Of a stretch of DNA of 25,185 nt, positions 9,107 to 14,233 are shown one piece after another (the stretch's first letter is position 1; each line of letters starts with the position of its first letter). Source of the stretch: a virus. Both the position numbers and the translations under genes were made by a program. The DNA lies in IMG/VR virus record IMGVR_UViG_3300013137_000093, positions 1 to 25,185 of that record; one strand, given 5' to 3'. Under the pieces are notes generated by a model. The model made no database searches. It was not told where the DNA came from and saw nothing but the letters and a program-made list of their open reading frames with translations.

Positions 9107-9279
9107 TTTAATCCTTTTTGGTATAGTTCTATCCATGCTTCCCTAATAGCCTGTCTTCTTTCAATCACTACGCCGTATTCTCCCAGGATAGGGGCCACCA
9201 TATTGAGACCGGACAGATGATTATATACACGAGGCATATCACTTCGGTCATGCGCTCGCTTCTGCGTACCCATTGACAT
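9088..9279 (-). CDS. Small unknown protein of the inverted cassette
   Basis: 63 residues from ATG at 9279 (an internal ATG at 9273 is as likely). No clear ribosome site. The first part is basic (GTQKRAHDRSDMPRVYNH); the second is a helical segment, VVIERRQAIREAWIELYQKG. I do not recognise it. It overlaps the 3' end of the methyltransferase-like gene by 32 bases in another frame, so the two were probably cotranscribed on the minus strand, against the direction of everything else in the window. That orientation marks the cassette as a later insertion. Confidence 0.4.
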   Translation of the reverse strand: MSMGTQKRAHDRSDMPRVYNHLSGLNMVAPILGEYGVVIERRQAIREAWIELYQKGLKLFSGK

Positions 9280-9754
9280 AATCGCCTATTTGACCATTGA
9301 TTTTAGATAACACGCTGGCTATTTTATAGTATGGATTATTTTCACCAACTCGCCATAAAGATGTTGAAATTGGTTTTAAACACACCGATTTAGGAACCCA
9401 CGGAGCAATAAATATTATCTTGCCTTTTGGTCTGCAGATTCTAACCAACTCATCAATTAATACAGGATTGGTAAAATCGTATTTATACGGAGGGTCACAT
9501 AGAACTGTTCCAGCGATTCCATCTTTAAAAGGCAGATTGTGAAAATCTCCCATAATATTACACGGTGATCTATTTCCACCACCACATTTTTTAATATCTA
9601 TGCTATTAATATAACTTCTATCAAGTCACTCTCCAATCGAAGATACTCCGCTGCAGATGTGTACCAATGGTTTTTCAGTGCCTTCTATTAGCTTCAACAC
9701 ATCTTTGACATTTTGAACAGTCCAGAACCAGCGTGGATTAAAGTTACAAGCCAT
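9248..9754 (-). pseudogene. Class I SAM-dependent methyltransferase-like gene with in-frame TGA
   Basis: Starting at ATG 9754, after AGAGGT (plus-strand 9758-9763), the frame reads 42 codons to GVSSIGE, then TGA (9626-9628), then continues in the same frame to the end at 9248, 168 codons in all. Both halves belong together: residues 31-36 (VHICSG) look like the SAM-binding loop and residues 87-90 (DPPY) are the catalytic motif of amino-methyltransferases, followed by DFTNPVLIDELVRICRPKGKIIFIAPW, typical of these enzymes. A CGA-to-TGA change would explain the stop. A restart at ATG 9553 gives a 101-residue protein without the SAM loop. Most TGA codons nearby end genes normally, so a decayed gene is more likely than recoding. 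Target unknown (DNA or other). Confidence 0.65.
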
Positions 9755-9784
9755 TATAACCTCTAAATGCTAATATGTGCGCCC

Positions 9785-9880
9785 ACCTTATCAGGTTAAC
9801 CCATGCCCCGCTTTTCAAAGCGGGGACGATGACTTCCCTGACGCCAGCCGGCATATTCGCAATGCTGAGCATAGCTCAGG
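9785..9880. mobile_element. Possible relic of an IS200/IS605-type right end
   Basis: A perfect 9-bp hairpin with a 2-base loop (CCCCGCTTT / AAAGCGGGG at about 9803-9822) is followed by GACGATGACTTCC and a second short hairpin (CTGAGC ata GCTCAG at about 9862-9876). Read in one frame, the DNA after the hairpin gives ASRHIRNAEHSSGLHTLLY, a string I have seen as the spurious translation of archaeal TnpB-related 3' tails. No tnpA or tnpB is present. It could equally be a plain hairpin or the 3' tail of a small RNA. Confidence 0.35.
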
Positions 9881-9943
9881 ACTTCACACACTTCTGTATT
9901 TCTGCCGTGCCTGAAACTATATGTACTAACTATAATGCCGACA

Positions 9944-9956
9944 ACTATATATATGA
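9944..9956 (+). promoter_or_regulatory. TATA-type promoter of the early operon
   Basis: An alternating TA tract (CTATATATATG) lies about 30 bases before the ATG at 9977, the distance expected for a leaderless archaeal mRNA. No Shine-Dalgarno precedes the ATG. GTACTA at 9923-9928 and its inverse TAGTAC at 9966-9971 flank the box and may be operator half-sites. Confidence 0.5.
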
Positions 9957-9976
9957 TTACATCTATAGTACAAATT

Positions 9977-10141
9977 ATGGGTGAAACAACTTTATTACGA
10001 AAATTCGGGAATTCGCTGGGTGTATGGTTCGATAAGGGTGTCCTTGAGAAAGTGTATGGTCTCAAGGAAGGGGATGAAATCCGGATAGAATATAATATCA
10101 ATCGAATAATTCTTATACCAAAGGCGGAGGCGCAGGTATGA
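9977..10141 (+). CDS. AbrB/SpoVT-type DNA-binding protein (MazE/VapB-like)
   Basis: 54 residues. MGETTLLRKFGNSLGVWF followed by LKEGDEIRIEY and RIILIPK is the complete swapped-hairpin AbrB fold used by MazE/VapB antitoxins and by small regulators. It normally dimerises and binds palindromic DNA near its own promoter. The ATG 9977 is chosen because the domain begins there and a TATA box lies 30 bases upstream; longer in-frame readings lack family support. It is the first gene of the long operon, and no toxin (PIN or MazF) follows: the next genes are unknown mini-genes. So it is more likely an early-operon regulator than an antitoxin. Confidence 0.7.
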   Translation: MGETTLLRKFGNSLGVWFDKGVLEKVYGLKEGDEIRIEYNINRIILIPKAEAQV

Positions 10142-10257
10142 GAGTACGCCGCAATTTTGGCACTATGCACCACAACTGGCACCAGGGCGGGATGATCACG
10201 CTTCCGCTTGAAACGATAAGGGAACATGGTGGAATCCAGAAGGCAAGAGCAATATGA
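10138..10257 (+). CDS. Mini-gene, unknown (39 residues)
   Basis: ATG at 10138 overlaps the AbrB stop (ATGA), and its own stop overlaps the next ATG in the same way. The product is small and basic with several histidines (MHHNWHQGG), then ITLPLETIREHGG. No family recognised. Support comes from the double start-stop overlap and the GCAGGT upstream. Confidence 0.45.
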   Translation: MRVRRNFGTMHHNWHQGGMITLPLETIREHGGIQKARAI

Positions 10258-10409
10258 GTCTGGCGTACCATTTCAGTACGGATTACGGTGTTTTGCATGT
10301 TGTCTGGGAACATGCAAATATTCCTCCGGAAGCCGTTTTTGCAATTGCTATTTTTGTGACGATTATAATTGGCTGGGCGATCTGGACTAAGGCGGAGTTC
10401 CAAACATGA
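10254..10409 (+). CDS. Mini-gene, single-helix membrane protein (51 residues)
   Basis: ATG at 10254 overlaps the previous stop. The second half, AVFAIAIFVTIIIGWAIW, is one clear membrane helix of about 18-20 residues; the N-terminal half (HFSTDYGVLHVVWEH) is soluble. Stop TGA at 10407-10409 overlaps the next start. Function unknown; with the two NEGWIE proteins it adds to the set of small viral membrane proteins. Confidence 0.5.
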   Translation: MSLAYHFSTDYGVLHVVWEHANIPPEAVFAIAIFVTIIIGWAIWTKAEFQT

Positions 10410-10645
10410 GTTCCGGGAGATGTCCGCGCCGTGACGGTAAGTCGCAGTGGGAAGCGTATGAAAGGCAGCTGAACAAAGACAGGACATCGTGTGCGGTGAT
10501 GCGCGACGGTTCGGTCGTTCAGATCGAGAGCCTGGCACAACAAGTCGATCTCGCACAGAGCGGGAACGTGGTGCGGTTTGCCTGGATGGATAACGAAGAG
10601 AAGAGATTCGACGAAGAAATGGATGATGGAGAGGGAGGATTTTAA
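10406..10645 (+). CDS. Unknown small acidic protein
   Basis: 79 residues, ATG overlapping the previous stop (ATGA). The N-terminal half is basic (RCPRRDGKSQWEAYERQLNK); the C-terminal end is strongly acidic (DEEMDDGEGG). The stretch MRDGSVVQIESLAQQVDL and NVVRFAWMDNEE suggests a small beta-alpha fold. Not recognised. Its last bases carry the GGAGG (10635-10639) that starts the next gene. Confidence 0.5.
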   Translation: MSSGRCPRRDGKSQWEAYERQLNKDRTSCAVMRDGSVVQIESLAQQVDLAQSGNVVRFAWMDNEEKRFDEEMDDGEGGF

Positions 10646-10866
10646 TGGCAATCATCCAAATATTGAACTCAGCAGTCAGTTCAGGGTTTGCTATAGTGTT
10701 TGCCATTACTATGTTATTCTATGGAGGACGGGCAAATATCAATTATTATAATGAAGGGTGGATTGAATGTGTTTTTTTATTTATTATTGGAATTTTGGGA
10801 TTTTATAATGTTTGGAGAAATAGATGGCCGGTTAATGTGGAAAGACAGAGCCAGGGGAGGAAGTGA
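10645..10866 (+). CDS. Small two-helix membrane protein (NEGWIE family, copy 2)
   Basis: 73 residues. ATG shares one base with the previous stop (TAATG) and follows a strong GGAGG. Two membrane helices, about residues 9-27 (AVSSGFAIVFAITMLFYGG) and 42-57, with NYYNEGWIE between them, then a basic tail. The helix-loop-NEGWIE-helix layout matches 8657-8908, so these are paralogues placed in a late and an early transcription unit. Function unknown. Confidence 0.55.
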   Translation: MAIIQILNSAVSSGFAIVFAITMLFYGGRANINYYNEGWIECVFLFIIGILGFYNVWRNRWPVNVERQSQGRK

Positions 10867-10997
10867 TGAATGTTAATGTCGAACTTAAACCAGATGGGTC
10901 GAAATGCGATGTCTGTAATGATTGTGTTTTCCTACACTGCATGGCATTCATGCGCTGGGGACGCAACCAGATAATACCGATCGTGGGGTTGAATTGA
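10866..10997 (+). CDS. Mini zinc-binding-like protein (43 residues)
   Basis: ATG 10866 overlaps the previous stop (TGATG). Four cysteines in CDVC-NDC and LHC spacing (residues 14, 17, 20, 25) suggest a metal site of treble-clef or rubredoxin-like type. It has FMRWGRNQIIPIVG at the end. Its stop overlaps the next ATG (TGATG). Function unknown. Confidence 0.5.
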   Translation: MNVNVELKPDGSKCDVCNDCVFLHCMAFMRWGRNQIIPIVGLN

Positions 10998-11113
10998 TGT
11001 CACGGCTTCATGATATTCTTTCGGGCAGGAAAAAGAAGCATTCTATCACAGGCGATCCCAAGACGCACAAACAAAAATTCGGCAGGAATCAACCGCATCG
11101 GAGGGTATGGTAA
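10997..11113 (+). CDS. Mini basic protein (38 residues)
   Basis: ATG 10997 shares a base with the preceding stop. The product is very basic (SGRKKKHSITGDPKTHKQKFGRNQPHRR), with a predicted charge that would favour nucleic acid binding. The frame is open further upstream, but the start overlapping the previous stop fits the coupling pattern of this operon. No family recognised. Confidence 0.45.
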   Translation: MSRLHDILSGRKKKHSITGDPKTHKQKFGRNQPHRRVW

Positions 11114-11114
11114 T

Positions 11115-11720
11115 ATGGCATGTGAATCCTGCCCCGCCACATTCTCGCGGAAGAAATGCCTGCATCAGAATTATCCTTCACATCAGGCAGAACTTGCGGC
11201 ATTCCGGAGGGAAATAGATAATCATATTCAAGCGATGGCAGCAGAAGTGTGGCATTCAAAGACAAAAGTACCTGAGTATTCAAAAGTCCCTGCGGGAGCG
11301 ATTCCACAGGTTTATGCTTATCAAAAAGTGTCCATAGGTCAATTGGTAGACCACCAGCATTGCAAGCAGGAAGTTGAGGGTTTGAGTCCCTCTGGATACA
11401 TTCCGGCAGAACCACATCTGCCGGGCAATGGTGCAGGAAGAAATCCGTTTTTTCATTGCCCCTTCAATCCCGTTTCCTGCACCGATTATAATTACTTTGT
11501 TGCACAGGCATTTTCCCACCTCCTGGGGTTTCCACCTGTGCTATTTTTTGATGATATGTTTTACGGTCAAATTGTAAAGAATTCCAGTCATGACTCGAAA
11601 GGGTTTGACACGAGATTCTTGGATGATGACGACTGTCGTCTTACAAACATCCAGGATCGGACTCTCGTTGAAAGTCCGAATATAAACGAGATGAGTAAAG
11701 ATGAGAAAACAAGTATATGA
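11115..11720 (+). CDS. Unknown Cys-rich ORF that contains a tRNA gene
   Basis: From ATG 11115, one base after the previous stop, the frame is open for 201 residues. The first 70 residues look like a gene: CESCPATF and KKCLHQNYP give a metal-site-like start, then a helix (AELAAFRREIDNHIQAMAAE). From 11328 the same DNA folds as a complete tRNA-Ala and then a series of stem-loops, and the translated part there is compositionally odd (FFHCPFNPVSC, VLFFDDMFYG). Either the ORF is real up to about 11320 and the rest is fortuitous, or an RNA gene was inserted in or beside it. No RBS of strength precedes it. Overlaps the next CDS by 20 bases. Confidence 0.4.
   Translation: MACESCPATFSRKKCLHQNYPSHQAELAAFRREIDNHIQAMAAEVWHSKTKVPEYSKVPAGAIPQVYAYQKVSIGQLVDHQHCKQEVEGLSPSGYIPAEPHLPGNGAGRNPFFHCPFNPVSCTDYNYFVAQAFSHLLGFPPVLFFDDMFYGQIVKNSSHDSKGFDTRFLDDDDCRLTNIQDRTLVESPNINEMSKDEKTSI
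11328..11400 (+). tRNA. tRNA-Ala(TGC)
   Basis: Acceptor arms GTGTCCA (11328-11334) and TGGATAC (11393-11399) pair over 7 bp with G3:U70, the alanine identity pair, and A73 follows at 11400. D arm GGTC/GACC (11337-11340 / 11349-11352) with GG in the loop. Anticodon stem CCAGC/GCAGG (11354-11358 / 11366-11370) has one A.A mismatch at the middle pair; loop ATTGCAA gives anticodon TGC at 11361-11363. T arm GAGGG/CCCTC (11376-11380 / 11388-11392) is perfect; the loop has T in place of the usual C56. CCA is not encoded, as in many archaeal tRNAs. It supplies or mimics host alanine tRNA; the two deviations leave its activity open. Confidence 0.8.
11403..11700 (+). ncRNA. Structured segment after the tRNA (stem-loops, interleaved stems)
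   Basis: Clear inverted repeats: CCGGCAGA/TCTGCCGG (11403-11410 / 11417-11424); GGGCAATG/CATTGCCC (11423-11430 / 11454-11461) interleaved with GTGCAGGAA/TTCCTGCAC (11431-11439 / 11474-11482); GCACAGG/CCTGTGC (11502-11508 / 11535-11541) followed by six T; a hairpin at 11618-11655 with inner GACGA/TCGTC; TCGGACT/AGTCCGA (11657-11663 / 11673-11679) interleaved with CTCGTT/AACGAG (11664-11669 / 11685-11690). The density and the interleaving suggest a functional RNA processed with the tRNA, or a leader controlling the gene at 11701. The interleaved pairs could be pseudoknots or alternative folds; the zero-length gap between their 5' arms makes alternatives plausible. No known RNA family recognised. 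Confidence 0.45.
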
Positions 11721-11913
11721 ACTGAGACAAAATCGCAGGGTGCAGGCAATTGGAAAGAGCGCCGCACCCGATGAAGTATCGTCATTGCAAGAAAATATAT
11801 CTTTCGAACATGGAAAAAACTGCCCTGAATGCAGATATTGTGGGGCAATGCTACCGAGAGATGTGAAGTTTCAGGAGATGCATATGCTGCAGAACCATGG
11901 GCTGGTGGTGTAA
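11701..11913 (+). CDS. Small zinc-finger-like protein
   Basis: 70 residues. ATG 11701; ribosome site is weak (GATGAG ten bases before), which fits control by the paired AACGAG element just upstream. The C-terminal half, CPECRYCGAMLPRD...MHMLQNHG, has CxxCxxC plus two histidines and looks like a small C2H2 or zinc-knuckle unit. N-terminus is basic (LRQNRRVQAIGK). Likely nucleic acid binding. Stop is one base before the next start. It overlaps the preceding open frame by 20 bases. Confidence 0.55.
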   Translation: MRKQVYELRQNRRVQAIGKSAAPDEVSSLQENISFEHGKNCPECRYCGAMLPRDVKFQEMHMLQNHGLVV

Positions 11914-11914
11914 T

Positions 11915-12373
11915 ATGGGCGAAGAAGAAAAAACCGGCTCTGAAATAATATACACGCCCAGACAGGTTCAGCAGCTGCTCCGGGAAGCATTCGATGAGGG
12001 CAAAGCGGAGGCATGTAATGATATTCGAGATCAACTTCTTGGATTGCCGGAATCTATCAAATCGCAGTCGCTGTATCTCAACGAGCAGACCATTCTCATT
12101 GAAACGTTGCGACGGAGTATTGAGAACAGCAAGAACCAGGCGCTTGAACTGGTCCTGAACGCAACCGAAGAAGGAAGATCAAAATACACTAACGACAAGG
12201 CACGCAACATTGCTGTTCAGCAAATATTGCGGGATGATAAGAAGTACCTTGAGAACCTCGATGAACTCGGCAGGAAAGAGGTACAGTTGAGGAGGGATCA
12301 AATACAGTATGAGTATCTTCAAAATATGTTCTACGCATACCGGGCTATTGCTGGCATGCAGGGGGTGAGATAA
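11915..12373 (+). CDS. Coiled-coil protein next to the annealing protein
   Basis: 152 residues from ATG 11915 (GGTGGTG before it; an upstream in-frame start at 11897 overlaps the previous gene and is less likely). After IIYTPRQVQQLLREAF the protein is helical and charged, and the C-terminal third (YLENLDELGRKEVQLRRDQIQYEYLQNMFYAYRAIAG) resembles small helical proteins that accompany recT-type genes in other phages, in length, acidity and ending. Its stop overlaps the start of the Bet-like gene (TAATG), so it is likely a partner in single-strand annealing or DNA end metabolism. This role is inferred from position and pattern. Confidence 0.5.
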   Translation: MGEEEKTGSEIIYTPRQVQQLLREAFDEGKAEACNDIRDQLLGLPESIKSQSLYLNEQTILIETLRRSIENSKNQALELVLNATEEGRSKYTNDKARNIAVQQILRDDKKYLENLDELGRKEVQLRRDQIQYEYLQNMFYAYRAIAGMQGVR

Positions 12374-13770
12374 TGAACACCTGTTCATTTTGCGGCACGA
12401 AAATTACGCCGAAGCAAGAAGAAACAACTATAGCCCTGTTTGGTAAGTCTGTTTGCTCGAAGAACGAATGCGAGAAAAAAGCGCAGGCTGAAGCTAACAA
12501 GGAGACCGATGCGCTTATGACTGCTCGCAGTAAGGTTCTTGCATTACTCGCCCGGCGTGGGTTCGAGGAACAGAGTGTACCGGGATTTTATCTTCTCGAT
12601 AACGGCTCGACAAAAATAGCCGTTGACCTGAATCATCAAATCGCTTTCCCAGGCATTCCTGTGATTGGAGTGCTGCAAGTCAATGGCGACATCCTGGAAC
12701 AAGGGCACGGCATTAACAAGATCGATGATCTCAGGCGGGAAATTGAAGGTATTATGAAGAGCAGGGGTGCTGGCAATGGTAAAACATCATGCCCGCCATG
12801 TCCAACTGCAAATATTCCCGACCCACAAAAGAAGGAGACGCCCGCACCGGCTGAGGAAAAGCAAGAAGAAAAACATCAGGAAGCAGAAGCGGGAAGACCT
12901 GAAGTAATTGTCCCTGGAAATGTGCTTGCAATTCTGGAAAAGTATGGGTGGAAGATTGGTGGCAATACAGCCACAAAAACTATTGACACTCATGATATCC
13001 TGATTGACTTATCAAAACTCGACCAGCGCGGGAAAGCTGTAGAGGTTGCAGGATATTCATATGAGTTCGGGCAGAACAATGTCATCGATGCAGAACTCAA
13101 AAGCCTGTTCGGAGAGATTGCGAAACCGGCAACCACGGAACGCAAACCTGCTAAAAAACAAGAGGTCCCTGATGCGCATGAGACTGCACTTGCAAGGATC
13201 CGCAATGTCGAACTGACTCCGGAATCCATCATCAAATATCTCTGTCCGGATGCAACTTTCGAAGAGGCTGTACTATTCCTGCAGGTATGCAAGTACCGTA
13301 ACCTGAATCCGTTCATCCCTGGAGAAGTGTTTCTGGTCAAATACGACAAGACACAACCTGCCGTTACTGTGGTCGGGAAATATGCGTTCACGAAAAAAGC
13401 GGACGCACATCCGGATTTCAGAGGCTATCAGGCAGGCATAATCGTGTTGAACACCGAAGGCAAGATCGAGGAGAGGGAGGGTACATTCTATTTGCCGAAG
13501 GGCAGGGACGCAAAGAAGGATGATGTTTTCGAGATGCTGCTCGGGGGCTGGGCACGGGTCAAGCGGCATGGCAGAGAGGATTTCATTGAGAAGGTGGCTT
13601 TGCAGGAATGTATTAGGTATAAGAAAGATGGACAACCTATGCGATCTTGGGCAGAGCAGCCGGCGGCAATGATCCGCAAAAACGCTTTGGTACGGGCGTT
13701 ACGTGAGGCTTTTCCTGCTGAACTCGGGGGGTTGTATGACCAGAGTGAAATAGTGGAGGTGAATTCATGA
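12373..13770 (+). CDS. bet: Single-strand annealing protein, Bet/RecT type, with zinc ribbon and duplicated N-terminal domain
   Basis: 465 residues. The C-terminal part, about residues 280-460, is the Bet/RedB-type annealing domain: EEAVLFLQVCKYRNLNPFIPGEVFLVKY, PAVTVVGKYAFTKKADAHPDFRG, LLGGWARVKRHG and the PMRSWAEQPAAMIRKNALVRALREAFP block before the end are characteristic. It anneals complementary single strands in phage recombination and replication. Such proteins are usually near 260-300 residues; here about 270 are added. Residues 4, 7, 28 and 33 are cysteines (CxxC, Cx4C) of a likely zinc ribbon. Residues about 55-128 and 184-250 look like two copies of one domain (VLALLARRGF / VLAILEKYGW; IAVDLN / ILIDLS; NKIDD / NVIDA), separated by a charged linker. 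ATG shares a base with the previous stop. Confidence 0.8.
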   Translation: MNTCSFCGTKITPKQEETTIALFGKSVCSKNECEKKAQAEANKETDALMTARSKVLALLARRGFEEQSVPGFYLLDNGSTKIAVDLNHQIAFPGIPVIGVLQVNGDILEQGHGINKIDDLRREIEGIMKSRGAGNGKTSCPPCPTANIPDPQKKETPAPAEEKQEEKHQEAEAGRPEVIVPGNVLAILEKYGWKIGGNTATKTIDTHDILIDLSKLDQRGKAVEVAGYSYEFGQNNVIDAELKSLFGEIAKPATTERKPAKKQEVPDAHETALARIRNVELTPESIIKYLCPDATFEEAVLFLQVCKYRNLNPFIPGEVFLVKYDKTQPAVTVVGKYAFTKKADAHPDFRGYQAGIIVLNTEGKIEEREGTFYLPKGRDAKKDDVFEMLLGGWARVKRHGREDFIEKVALQECIRYKKDGQPMRSWAEQPAAMIRKNALVRALREAFPAELGGLYDQSEIVEVNS

Positions 13771-14228
13771 AACTCACCCTTTCCGGTCGCCCCATCGGCA
13801 TGAAGATCGATAAAGATGATAAGACGTTCGTCGCTCTTGAGATCCCGTGCGATAACATCAATCTGCAGGAGGTCCTGCCGTTCGTGAAATTAGAGTGTGC
13901 CCTGCATATACAGAGTTCTAAACGTGACCTGAACACAAAGGGATATATCGAGGAGCTGGCGCTAAAGACAAAGCTGAAACTCAAAATTCGCTGCACCGAA
14001 GATGTGGATCTGAATATCGTCAATCAACTCATCGCCGATCCCGAAGTGACGAGCATTGTTTTCAATGACGAGCAATCATCGCTGACCGATTTTGAGACTG
14101 CGGTAAAGGCCGAATACCACGGCAAGAATAAAGTCCTTAAAACCGCCGTCGCTATGATCAACGAGTTCGGACTGGAAGGCGCAAAGAATGTGTGTGAAGC
14201 CGCAGTCGAAGCGAAAACTACGAGGTGA
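13767..14228 (+). CDS. Unknown protein after the annealing gene
   Basis: 153 residues; ATG overlaps the preceding stop (ATGA) and GGAGGT (13754-13759) precedes it. The first half is beta-rich (MKLTLSGRPIGMKIDKDDKTFVALEIP, LKLKIRCTE); the second half is helical (DFETAVKAEYHG, LKTAVAMINEFGLEGAKNVCEAA). No family recognised. Position between the annealing protein and ParB suggests a DNA metabolism partner such as a single-strand binding or exonuclease-helper protein; there is no motif to confirm this. Confidence 0.5.
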   Translation: MKLTLSGRPIGMKIDKDDKTFVALEIPCDNINLQEVLPFVKLECALHIQSSKRDLNTKGYIEELALKTKLKLKIRCTEDVDLNIVNQLIADPEVTSIVFNDEQSSLTDFETAVKAEYHGKNKVLKTAVAMINEFGLEGAKNVCEAAVEAKTTR

Positions 14229-14233
14229 TTTTC

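Noticed and set aside
9626-9628. TGA as selenocysteine or tryptophan codon
   Set aside because: TGA ends many genes here and no SECIS-like hairpin was seen; a mutation is simpler.
9796-10227. Minus-strand ORF over the AbrB gene
   Set aside because: Shadow of the AbrB gene and of the IS-like hairpin tail; composition is not protein-like.
11403-11480. HDV-like or hammerhead ribozyme
   Set aside because: A GGGCAA string and a CGAAA string occur but the required core pairing and order are not present.
11280-11519. Minus-strand ORF with a KVIIIGAGNG string
   Set aside because: Antisense to the tRNA and stem-loops; resembles a nucleotide-binding loop by chance, has no RBS and no family continuation.
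11328-11560. tmRNA or other tRNA-linked ribonucleoprotein RNA
   Set aside because: The tRNA has a full anticodon arm and there is no tag frame, so tmRNA does not fit.
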